64,000 bases of DNA, taken from NCBI RefSeq assembly GCF_016808095.1, contig NC_068976.1, positions 27,636,871 to 27,700,870 of the forward strand, written 5' to 3'. The number at the start of each line of letters is the position of its first letter. Within the stretch, counting starts at the first letter, position 1. The position numbers and the translations under genes were made by a program. The stretch is from Vigna angularis. Its lineage: Eukaryota; Streptophyta; Magnoliopsida; Fabales; Fabaceae. The notes under the pieces are model-generated. The model saw only the letters and a program-made list of their open reading frames with translations. It made no database searches and was not told where the DNA came from. Below are positions 13,275-25,500 of this stretch, piece after piece.

Positions 13275-16200
13275 ATGAGAAAGGGTGGCACAATCAACAC
13301 TTATGAAGAGGCCAGAAAACAAAGACTTGAAGAAAACAAGAAGAGGTTTGAGGTAATCACCATTTTGTTGCAGATGGTATAGTATTAGCAGACATTCTCA
13401 TTCATTTTTTATATAATATCTTAATCTTTCTCAGCAGCATATGTATGCATGTGAAAAGTTAGATTTTCATGTTTTTGAGTTGAAATATGCATACCTTTGC
13501 TTCTTATTGATTTTATGTTTTGAATTTTGATGACTGTTCATTTTACTTGGTTTTACCTTTTGCTCTCAAGGATTTGGGAATTTCAAGGATTTCAAAAAAT
13601 TTGACTGAGATCACAAGTTCTGCAAAGAAGTCAGGGGTAAAGTTGTATTTTATTTTGTTTCTCTCTGCAAAAAACCTGGATTTGATTTGATTCATCTTTT
13701 TCATCCCGTGACTGTGCAGCATCATGTTCATAAACCGAAACCAAAGAAGTCAAATGGTGAAGTGGAACCTAGGCAATCTTCTCGTGTGCGGAACCCAGTT
13801 CCTTCGTACAGAGAAGATGTAAGGAATTTTGTCTATCAAACTACTGCAGGATCAAACAACAAACATGGGAGCCAAAAAAGAATAAAAAATGAAATTAGGT
13901 TGGAAAATGGATTATCTTAACTAGTACCACTGATTATAATATCTGTTGACAAAATGTCCGCACACACCAATAGTTGATTGTTGATGATAGGAACACACAC
14001 AGCACGCCACAATGAAAAACTATAGAAGACGTCTGATTTTGTGGTTCAACAGCATCTGCCTATGTTCATGGAAATATGCCAACGAAATATTCACCATCTC
14101 AATAAATTTACAATTCTTTTTGAAAACTTGAAAATCTCATCACTCTCTAGTTGACTCTCAATGCTTGGAAATTATATTGAATGGGCGGGATTATTCAACT
14201 CTTAACAAGCTTTCTTTATGCAGTGGTGGCGTTATTGTTTTTCTCAGAAATAATAATTACTCTTCACTTTTCCAAGGTGCATGTTGGTTGTCTAGAGTCT
14301 AATATATCTTTCAAGAGCATAGTAATTAAGTATGCATGAGAACCACCAATTAAGAATTACCCAACAATTCCCCTAACATTTTTGATTAGTCAATCCCATC
14401 TTGTTCGGTATATCTATTTATTAATGATCAAAGCTATGGTAATGAATGAGCATCCGTATTTGTCTCTCTAGTGTTATGTGGCTTAAAAAAATTTGACTTT
14501 TGTCACTCTGTTTCTGAGGTGTTGGTCCAGCAGATATGTGTAGTTCACAGTGTGTATATTCTTTCTATCACAGGTGAGTATACACCTTCCAGCTTTGCGG
14601 AAGAGATCAATATCTTCAACACGGGGAAGGTGGTTTACTTACCTAATGACTTTTCTAGATTGCTCATAAAATATTAATAAACACAGTTATGGGATCCTCA
14701 GTTACACTGCGAGGCCTTTAGATGAAATCAAAGAAGCTACAGAAGAGGAAAGACTTTATGCTCTGGAGGCTGCGGAGGCACTCCAAATCAATTTGAACTC
14801 TTCATATCCCTCATTTATCAAGTCGATGCTTTGGTCTCACGTTTACAGGGGCTTTTGGTTGGTAGGTTGTAGTTCACAAAATCTTTCTTTATGTCCCGCA
14901 CTTAACCTGCTGCTGGTTCTTTTTGATTATATTGTTAATAAAGGTAACACAAGCTAATTTTCCTGCTATATTATTTTATCTTTATTTTGCTAGGGTCTTC
15001 CTTCTAAATTTTGTGAGGAACATTTTCCAAAAACTGTGTGTGACATGATTTTAGAAGATGAAAACGGCTCAGAATACAAGGCTGTTTACATAGGCAACAA
15101 AAGTGGACTTAGCGGTGGTTGGAGAGCATTTGCATTGGATCATAAACTGGATGATGGAGATGCCCTTGTTTTTGAATTGATTGAACCATCGAGATTTAAG
15201 GTAATTTTTGTTAGCACTCTTGTAACACTACTTTAAAGCCCTCAAATTGTTATGCCTACTATATCGTCATTACTTCAAGAATAATAACTGACGAATTTCT
15301 GGGGTGAACATGAAAGAAACCTGGTATTTTAATCCAAAGAAACAGATATCTCCCCTGAAGATAGTGTCTAAGTCTCTAAACTATGATGGTCTTGCATCTA
15401 CCAATGCCCAAATTCTCTCACAAACGACAAGACAACCCTCCCTTTCGATCTTTCTTATTTATTATAGGTAATATGTCTTATTTCTCTAATAATCCCAGCC
15501 CCAGCTAAGTAACTAACTAATATAACAATTGGAGAATCAAGAACTATCTAATAAAAATAGATAAGCACCAAATTCTTATGATAGCATTGTCGTGGTCGGT
15601 GGCCCACATCCTACGAAAACACTTCACTTTGGAACAAGGGAGGGGCTCTTGTTGTGAAAACGAGAATGAGAAAGGGCTATTCAATAAGGGGAGCGTTATT
15701 CTTATTTGTATATAATTTTTTCCACCTTTTAAAGTAAATGTGCATTTCATGATGCATCTTTCATAGCTTTGTTAAAATTCAGAGCTTAAGCTTTAATAAT
15801 TTAGAGGTTTCCTCTCTTTCAACTTACGATTTTCATAACTCTTCATGTGACATTTTTGGTACGTTAAATGAGTAGTTGAATTTCATAAATTGGACAATTG
15901 GGGTATTACATATTTCTAGCCCTTTCATAACTTCATCAAGTCACAAAAGTTCACCATTGATCATTTAGGCTTTGTTTACTTGAATGGATTTGGAGAAGAG
16001 TGATTGAGTGGATTTGAGAAGATTTGAAGATAATTTTTGTTGTTGTTTATTTGAGTGAATTTGGAGGTAGGTGAGAGTGGATTTGAAAGTAAATTTTTTT
16101 AATCTGTCACATCAATCAAATCCTACTCTAATTCTCACAAAAGTTGCTTCTAAATTTACTCTCACTTATCTCCAAATTCACTCAAATAAATAACAAAAAA

Positions 16201-17157
16201 ATTTATCTTTAAATCCATTCAATCAATCTTTCCAAATTCATTCAAGTGAACAAAGGGTTAGGGATTTTGTATCTAGTGAAAAATCTTAAACATTTCGTTT
16301 TTCTTAACACTTCACGAGACATTATTTCACTTTCCATCTGCCAGTGATTACTCCATGTAACTCATCATCTCGATTTCTAGTTCCAATCTGTGGAATTTTG
16401 AATTTAAACCACTGTCAGAAAGACACACTCTATGCTGTTCCATCAGTCATTTTTATTGATTTAGAAATGAGTGTATATGCTTCCAAAACCATGCTTTAAT
16501 TCCACTTCCAAACTTCTTGAGGAGTTTGGTAGTCTCTACATTAACTCTTGCCCGTTAGAGTAGTAAAACACATGCAAATAGCCCAGATTCAAAATTCCTG
16601 ATATCTTTATTAATGAGCCTATCAAGATCAAAATCTACACCATTTGGTGTAGATATTGTCTATGGTTTGTTATTAGATGTCTGAAATCAGGTCGTGTATT
16701 TTAATTTGTAGACATGCCTTGTATATGACATGAACTGAAATGTGTCAAAAAGAATAATGAACCTAACCCGTTATTGCTGCAGATTTATATTGTAAGAGCA
16801 TATCCAAATTTAGTTGAAGAAAAGGGAAATGATATTTTAGTTGGAGAAGGAAATATGCATGCAACTAAAGTACGGAAAGCAAAATGTAATCTTGAGTCAG
16901 AATCCAAGACTAAAAAGCCAAAACGGGCAGCCTCATGTGATACTAATGAATCAGAGAGTTCTCAGGAGCATATCGACAAAAAAGTCAAGCCACAAGGTGT
17001 AAATCCAACTAAGCAAACTAGAATCTCTAAGAAAAAAACACAAAAGAAATCTATACTTTTGGCTACCACAGATTTGAAAGGGAAAGTGCAATTGAAAACT
17101 GAAAAACCCGTGGTGTCTCTAGTGCTGTCAAAGAAGACAAAAGTCAAAGGGTATTAA
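13275..17157 (+). CDS. B3 DNA-binding domain protein, copy 1, C-terminally truncated by a frameshift
   Basis: Plant-specific nuclear protein of the REM-like At5g42700/At3g19184 group; B3 domains bind DNA. Exons: 13275-13352, 13571-13636, 13720-13818, 14574-14629, 14702-14861, 14994-15200 and 16783-17157, with consistent phases, giving 346 residues. Order: N-terminal TYEEARKQRLEENKKRFE, then DLGISRISKNLTEI, then SSRVRNPVPSYRED, then a basic LPALRKRS, then SYTARPLDEIKE. The B3 domain runs from about residue 140 to 235 (SFIKSMLWSHV, GLPSKFCEEHFPKT, GLSGGWRAFALDHKLDDGDA, SRFKIYIVRAYPNL). A Lys-rich tail follows. Relative to copy 2, one base is missing near 17,142, so the frame ends at 17,155-17,157. 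About 50 tail residues are lost, but the B3 domain is intact, so the product may still bind DNA. Exon 4 and 5 borders were fixed by matching copy 2. Confidence 0.85.
15970..16255. mobile_element. Fold-back MITE in intron 6 of B3 copy 1
   Basis: About 286 bp made of two arms of roughly 115 bp that are inverted copies of each other. The left arm starts TTTGTTTACTTGAATGGA and the right arm ends TTCATTCAAGTGAACAAAG. There is a short centre and no coding frame. The same family occurs at 37,809-38,110. It is absent from the equivalent intron of copy 2, so it arrived after the duplication or was lost there. Confidence 0.8.
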
Positions 17158-17269
17158 CGGAACTCACGATTCAGGCAACTTAGAGAAGAAACTTTGTGTT
17201 CATGATGCTGATAGCAAGTTAGAAAAGGTTGAAGAAGCAAGCAAGTGTAGAAAAAAACCAGCTTCAAAG
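17158..17269 (+). pseudogene. Former C-terminal codons of B3 copy 1
   Basis: Sequence still matching the end of copy 2's last exon (the regions encoding DSDKLEKK, HDADSKLEKVEEASK and ARKKP) but out of frame after the single-base loss. The homology ends in the TA repeat at 17,270. Confidence 0.8.
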
Positions 17270-17296
17270 TATATATATATATATATATATATATAT
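17270..17296. repeat. (TA)n microsatellite
   Basis: About 27 bp of TA units, sitting exactly where copy 2 still encodes its last residues. Confidence 0.95.
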
Positions 17297-19104
17297 GGAG
17301 TGTATTATGATATCTTGTATGTTTGTCTTTTCTCCTGTAAAGGATGTGTTAGGTCGCAATCTTGACACTTCCATCTATGAATGCTGGAAGTTGCTGAAAA
17401 CTGTTTTACTGTTTTTTTGTACTAAACTCTAGTTCATGATTTATCAAAATGTTGGTCCAAATATTTATGGATTAACCCTGAATTATGTTAATAAGAGGAA
17501 TTTAAGTTTAATTCAATTTTACAAAATCAATTTGTAAAATAAAATTTATATCTATTTATATATTTTAAAATTGACATTTTTTTTAGTTAAAGTGAAATTT
17601 CCAACATGTTTAACCCTGAATCTTACCATGATATTCTCATGAGTTGCTAAGATGCATTAATTCATAACTAAGATACAGAAACTGCAAATGAGCTACACCT
17701 TAAACAAACAGGATTTGTTGTCTGTATCAAGATTCAAGAAGCACTTTGCATCAAACAAGGCTAGGAGTGAGTTTCACTATAATTGGGAGACAACTATGAC
17801 CATAGATCTATTTGTTTTTTTATACAAATCAATGATATGTTTTACCTGTACCACACGTCCTTTTTAGTTATTGGATGAATTTTTGAGATAACAGACAGTA
17901 CGAATAATTTGAAAACCAAAATAATGAAAATGCGAAGTATTCCAATTGGAGAGACACCGAACAAAAGGTTAAAAGCTTTGAGATTAAAGTGCTAGTTACT
18001 TTTATTTGAAAGAAATGTTTATCAATTTTAAAGTAAGGGGAAGCAAAAGTTGACAACAAAATTCTCATGTAGGTAATCAATTTTAAATCTTTGTGGAGTG
18101 AAAACTTTATTTCATTCATGTTATGATTTATAAAAGGCCATGGTTAATTTTAATGTGCAATTTAATGAAATAATAATTGAGTGATTTACTCTCCTCCTTA
18201 TACTTTCGAGTATGAGAACTTTGAAAAACTTTCAGTTATTATGTTCACTTCATAAGTTCTACATATTTGAACATTATTTAACAGTCCAAAATAGTTATAG
18301 CGACCATGATTGTGGAAGTGTTCTTCAGTTGAAAACTTTGTGAATTTAGTGTGATCCTATTATTCTATTATCTCTTAATATTGAATTAAATTAGCAGCAA
18401 TATTTTCTAAATTTTACCTGACAAATCCATTCCAAATATGGGCTACAATTTCCACAACTTCCGGCCATTTACCATGTCTAATATGAGGGGATTTCTTTAT
18501 GCACCCTATAGTCTTAGTCTAATGACTTACTTATCCTTATTAAAAATATAATTTAAAATTCTAATTTCATTTCAGGTTTCTCTCATGCTCTGTTCACCAC
18601 AATTGGCTCATCCTAGTGTGACAAACCCCACCTCCTTATCTCCATTGTATTTTATTCTTAATATAAAATTATATTTTAAAATCTATAATTCATAATATAA
18701 AATCTTATAACTTACATTATAAATTGATTTTCAGACATATTACAGATTAATAATCCAAAATATAAATTTATATGCAGATTACATAAATTTATATTTTAAA
18801 TTATCTTTTAAATTTACATTATAAATTTTACAATAAAAAATATAAATATTACAGATTATAAAATCTAAAATATTCATATCATTTATTATTTCTGAATAAA
18901 ATTCAATCTGATAAAATAATTATAAAATGACTAAAAAACTTTAAACTTTTCATAAAAATAAATCTGCTGGTTTACCTCATTGAATTCGTTTTATGTTTAT
19001 AAGGACAAAAGTAATAAAAAGTATATAAAACCAATTTTCTTTACATAAAAATTATAAATAATAATATAATAATATATAAGTATTAATACCACTGATTTTT
19101 ACTG
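17297..19104. other. 3' flank of B3 copy 1 and AT-rich spacer
   Basis: 17,297-18,125 matches the 3' flank of copy 2 (30,600-31,450). From 18,125 to 19,104 the DNA is AT-rich, with no frame or transposon end I can support. Confidence 0.6.
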
Positions 19105-19584
19105 TTAGGGTTAAAGGCCACAGCTGGAACAACGGGGATTTTGAAAATTAAATTGTCACTGCTTCCCTCCCAAAGCAAGTTTTGTTCACTCCATTGACTA
19201 TTTCACTTCTTTCCGTTGGTAATGACCATTCTTCCTCTATTTTTTTTTCCTTCAAGTTCTTTTGCAGCCTTTCTTCTACTTTCGTAGTGTGATTCTATGT
19301 CTTGTGTGCAAGCTACACTCTCAGAATATTTTTCACAACCTCCCACTGTATAAAAATTCGATCTCTTCCAATTTGTGCAGGACCCATTTTAGTGACTATC
19401 CTGTTACAGAACTTATTTTAAATTTTTTTCATGATAAAGAGCTGAAAAAACTTAAAAAGCTTTCAACTTTTGTCTTTTTATAAATGTCACTGAAATCTTT
19501 TTTTTTGGTTCTAATGGATAATAGTTGGTAAGTTATTTTGGTGACATGATGTAGGTGGTTGCATTGTGTCTTGTGCACCAGCAG

Positions 19585-22500
19585 ATGGCAAGGCGTGGCA
19601 CGAGCAACACTTACGAAGAGGCTAGAAAACAGAGACTTGAAGAAAATAAAAAGAGGTTTGAGGTAATCACCAGTTTGTTGCAGATGGTATAGTATATTAG
19701 TGGCCATTTTTTTTTCAATTTTTTTATAATATCTTAATCTTTGTGATGTATGCTTGTGCAAAGATAGATTTCATATTGTTTGAGTTAAAACATGTGTAAA
19801 TTTGATTTTTATTGATTTTCTGTTTTGAATTTTGATGACTGATCAATTTTCTTGGTTTTACCTTTCTCTCTCAAGGATTTGGGAATTTTAAGGATTTCAA
19901 AAAATTTGACCGAGATCACAAGTTCTGGAAAGAAGACACGGGTAAAGTTGTATTTTATTTGTTTACTCTCCGCAAAGAACCTGGATTTCATTAGATTCAT
20001 TTTTTCAGTCCTGTGTCTGTGCAGGATCATGTTCCTAAACTGAAATCAAAGAAATCAAATGCTGAAGTGGAACCTAGGCGATCTTCTCGTGTGCGGAACC
20101 CAGTTCCTTCATACAGGGAAGATGTAAGTAATATTTTCTATCAAACTACCATAACGCAGGCTCAAACAACAAACATGGGAGCCAAGAAAGAATAAAAAAA
20201 TCAAATTAGGTTAGAAATTGAATTATCTTAAACTGGAACACTGATTATATTATGTGTTGTCAAAATGCATGCACACACCAATAGTTTACCGTCGATGTTG
20301 TGAATACATACAGCAAGGCACAAAGAAAAATGATGGAAGAAGCTTGATTGTGTGGTATAACAACATCTGCCTATGTTCATGGAAATATGCCAACGAGATA
20401 TTCTCCATCTCAATAAAATAACAATTTTTGTTGAAAACTTGAAAATATCACCATTCTCTAGTTGACTCTCAATGCTTGGAGATTAGATTGGATGGGTGGA
20501 ATTCTTGTACTTTTAACAAGCTTTCTTTATGTAGTGGTGGCTTTATTTTTATTTTTATCCAGAAATATAAATTACTCTTCACTTTTCCAAGACCTCTATC
20601 TTGTTTAATCAAGCTTTTGCTAGTCTCTTCATTACAATTTGCTGATGTATATACAAAGGCTTTTTTTCCTGCTGTGTTTCAGACTATATGTTCCAAGCTG
20701 GAAATGCTTAATATCCATTCCTAACTTTCTTAAACATAATGTTTCTGTCAGTATAGCTGTTAGTCTATTACACTTTCTGTTGGATTGCTTTTAGTTACAC
20801 GTATACTTTCATCTTGTATATATACCTCTTCTTTCATTCATAATAAATACACAGCCTATGTTGATAATTTCTAGCTTTCTTGCTTTCCCGAGTGCTCTAC
20901 TTTGCTATTTTGTTGAAATTTAAATTTGGGTCTGAATGCAGATTTTGTCTAGAGTCAAATATAACTTTCAAGAACATAGTAATTAACTATGCATGAGAAC
21001 CACCATTGAGAAGTACCCAACAATTCCCCTAATTTTTTTATTAGTTAATCCCATCTCGTTAGATTTATCTATTTATTAATGATTAGGAATGGTAATCAAT
21101 GAGCATCCATATTTGTCTTTGGTGTTATGTGTGGCTTTAAAAATTGATTTTTTTCACTCTGTTTCCGAGGTGTTGGTCTATCAGAAATGTGTAGTTGACA
21201 TTGTGTATATTCTTTGTATCACAGGTGAGCGTACACCTTCCAGCTTTGAGGAAGAGGTCAAGATCAAATTCTTCAACATGGGGAAGGTGGTTTACTTACA
21301 TAATGTTTTTTTCTACATTGCTCATCAAATATTAATAACACAGTTATGGGATTCTCAGTTACATTGCGAGGCCTTTAGATGAAATCAAAGAAGCCTCAAA
21401 AGAGGAAAGACTTTGTGCTCTGGAGGCTGCAGAAGAACTCCAAATCAATCTGAACTCTTCAAATCCCTCCTTTATCAAGTCAATGGTTCGGTCTCACGTT
21501 TATAGCTGCTTTTGGTTGGTAGGTTGTAGTTCAAATAATCTTTATTTATGTTGTGCACTTAATCTGCTGCTGGTTCTTTTTTATTATATTGTTAATAAAG
21601 GTAACAGAAGTTAATTTCTTGCTATAATATTTTCTCTTTATTTTGCTAGGGTCTTCCTTCTAAGTTTTGTGAGGAACATCTTCCAAAAACTGTACATGAC
21701 ATGGTTTTAGAAGATGAAAATGGTTCAGAATACCAGGCTGTTTACATAGGCAACAGAGCTGGATTAAGCGGAGGCTGGAGAGCATTTGCATTGGATCATA
21801 AACTGGATGATGGAGATGCCCTTGTTTTTGAATTGATTGAAGCATCGAGATTTAAGGTAATTAGTTTTAGCACTCTTGTAACACTACTTGAAAGCCCTAA
21901 AAGTGTTATGCCTGTATCGTCATTACTTCAAGAATAACTGACGAATTTCTGGAGTGAACATGAAAGAAACCTTGTATTTTAATCCAAAGAATAACAACAG
22001 ATATCTCCCATGAAGATAGTGTCTAAGTCGCAAAACTTTGCCAAATGCCCAAATCCTCTTATTTATAGGCAATATGTCTTATTTCTTTGAAAATCCCAGC
22101 CCCAACTAACTAACTAACGAACTAATATAAAAATTTCACAATCAACAACTATCTAATAATAATTGATAAGCATCAAATTCCTATCATTGCATTGCCATTG
22201 GCGGTGGCCCACACTCTACAACACTTCTCTTTGCAACACTATTACAATTTAGTGAAACTTTTCGAGAAAATAGAGATTAAACTTGGAGGAAAATATGTCA
22301 AACTTAGAGAAGATTGAGCCAAAAAACTGTCTTCCCTCTTGCTGGAGAATTTTCATATAAATACAAATTATTACAATCTGTCAAGTTGATTTTCAGCCCA
22401 CTAAATAAGCTAAATTGTCATATATACATTTACAACAACTAATTATCCTAATTAAGAGAATAACCGTTTCAAATAAATATACAATTGCATATCTTTTGCC

Positions 22501-25500
22501 ATTCATTCGGTTGACAAAATAAACATTGAAATTCATAAATGAGAATTCCTATTTATATGGCTTACCACAAATTCAAAATCCCTTAAAAATAGGACAAACC
22601 ACAAGTTAAGTAACTTGTAAATGAAAACAATATACACGTACATATGTGATCTATTCAAATGTCAGAAACCACCCACCATGATACAGAAATATCAAAATAT
22701 ATGTGTGTATACACACACATCAACAAGTTTAATGTAGCTTATGAGCAATAATCATTCATATATTCTCACAACATCATAACTTGCAACATATACCTGTCTA
22801 TAGACTACTATTTTCTACATCTCAGGATAAAGTGATTTCATCTGTTCCATTCTCCATGACTATCTTTGAGTGTATATCTTTTATCACTATAGCTGCATGA
22901 ATGGAGTTACCAAAATGTACTTTCCATTATATTAATGGAGGCTTACCAAAAAGATGTACAAATCCTTGGGTAAGTTTGTAAATCTTAGGAAATCAGCTAC
23001 TCAACTGCTTGTGTATATGAGGGAAAAAGAAAAGAAAAGAAAACGGGTAAGTTACAAGGACTTAATGAGAGCATAAAATAAAAAGTGGATATGAAGGAGA
23101 AACAAATATAGCTTGAATATTTTTCTTTCAAAAAGAATTATAATGATATTTAATAAAGTGGAAAATAAATGCATATCGTTTTCCAAAACTAATATTTACT
23201 TTCTTGAAAACTTAAAAAATTATATATATAAGTAAATTTAAAATATAGATAACTAAATATCACATAATATCTCTTTGTTGTGGTGAACAAATAATATACC
23301 ACATAATATCTTTGTCGTGGCGAATGGAAAATTGTATGTCATAATCAAATTTATTTAAAATACACGTTAATAATTAAGGATAACAAATATTAAAGTCAAA
23401 CTAAGAAAAATTAATTGTTATTCTTGATTCTTAGCTAGTAGTGGAAACTAAACTTGTAAACAGAACTTAGTTAATGATATTTGCTTCTCATTAAAAACAA
23501 TTCAAAATCACCACTAGGTACAATATGTAGAAACTTTAGGTATGAAACGGAGTAATAAAAGAGAGAATATATTATTTAATTGTGTTAGATGTTAAGTTAT
23601 GTGTTTATGTTAATTGGGCTTAGCCCATTCTGTATTTAGGGTTTAACCCTTATCTTACATTATAAATAAACTACCCTATGTGTATGCTAAACACATAAGG
23701 GAGATTTCTCCTAATCTTCTCTACTATTTCATATGGTATCTAGAGCTTAGGTTTTGTTCCAGCCAGTTCCACAGTCTCCGGTACCCATCGACTATCTCAG
23801 CATCTCTCAGATGAAACAACACCTTTGTCATCATTTTCAAACCAAAGATCTTGGCAAACTCCGGTACTTTTTGGGTATTGAAGTAGCACAATCCAATGAT
23901 GGTATGGTCATATCTCAGAGGAAGTATGCGTTAGACATGTTGGAGGAAACAAGGTTAATGAACTGTAAATCTGTTGAGACACCTATGGACCCTAACATCA
24001 AACTCCTACCAAATCGGGGAGCCTTTCTCAGATCCTGAACGGTACAGAAGATTAGTTGGTAAATTAAACTATCATACTGTTACGCGTCCTGACATTTCCT
24101 TCGCAGTTAGTGTGGTGAGTCAATTTCTAAACTCCCCATGTGAAGATCATTGGGATGCAGTTGTTCGCATACTGAAGTATATCAAAGGATCACCTGGAAA
24201 AGGTTTGTTATATGGCCCTAACAACGATACAAAAATCGTTTGCTATTCAGATGCTGATTGGGCTGGTTCCCCTTCTGATAGGAGGTCTACTTCTGCTACT
24301 TGCGAGCTTGTGTGGCTTAAACAATTACTTAGTGAATTGAAATTTGGAGATGTCACTCACATGACACTTATATGTGATAATCAAGCTGCTCTTCATATTA
24401 GCTCTAACCCTGTCTTCCATGAGAGAACCAAGCACATTGAAGTTGATTGTCATTTCATTAGAGAAAAAATCATATCCGGAGATATCAAGACTGAGTTCGT
24501 TAACTCAAGCAACCGGTTGGCAGACATATTCACCAAGTTCTTACGAGGACCTAGAATTGACTATCTTTGTAACAAGCTTGGAACATATGATTTATATGCT
24601 CCAGCTTGAGGGGGAGTGTTAGATGTTAAGTTGTGTGTTTATGTTAATTGGGCTTAGCCCATTTTGTATTTAGGGCTAAACACATAAGGGAGATTTCTCC
24701 TAATCTTCTCTACTATTTCATAAATTGAAAGGAGCGTGAGGCTTTATAGCCTCTGTACAAGAAAACTGAATATAAAACTGAATATAAAACTGAATCCGAA
24801 ACAGAATAAAAGAGTGCCACAAATCACGGTATTGATTCCCGTGACATTCGGCTTATTAAAACAAAATCACTAACTACTTTGACTATCATTCCCTCCCTTA
24901 AGCTAATGCATCTGCATTGAGCTTAGATTTCATCTGCATTAATCATTCCAAGCATTCCACGGAGTTTTACAAATTGTTCCAATCTGAGTGGCTTTGTCAT
25001 GATATTTGCAATTTGTTCTTTAGAGTTACAAAAACTCAATTTCACAGTCCCATTGCTTACCAAATCTTTGAGAAAATGAAACCTCACTTCAATGTGCTTG
25101 CTTCGACCATGTAAAACAGAATTTTTGGACAATTGGATAGTAGAGTTATTGTCACAAAAGATTTTTGTGCTTCCTTTTTCAGCAGTTCTAAGTTGCTTCA
25201 AAATTCTCCTAAACCAAATGCATTGGCAGACACATAACACTGCAACAATGTATTCAGCTTCTGTGGTTGACAGACTCACAACTGGTTGCTTTTTTGATGT
25301 CCATGAAATTGCTCCAGAACCCATAATAAACACATATCCTGAAGTGCTCTTTCGATCATCTAAATCTCCAGCATAGTTGCTATCTGTATAAGATTCAAGA
25401 CCTATATTTCTACCACCCTTTTTGTATAGTATTCCAAAATAAGTGGTTCCTTTTATGTACCTTAAGATTCTCTTTGCTGCAAGCCAATGAGATGACTTTG

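Larger units (their letters stand above)
12830..18125 (+). repeat. Segmental duplication, unit 1 (contains B3 copy 1)
   Basis: Begins near GGGTCAAAGTTGATATCC and ends near TTATTTCATTCATG. Exons, introns and both flanks align with unit 2 at 19,105-31,450 with scattered substitutions and indels. The shared 5' flank (CTTTCTTCTACTTTC, then CACAACCTCC) sits before an acceptor-like CAGCAG directly ahead of the ATG, so a 5' UTR exon is likely. Unit 1 alone has a fold-back MITE and about 700 bp of extra sequence in its last intron. Confidence 0.85.
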
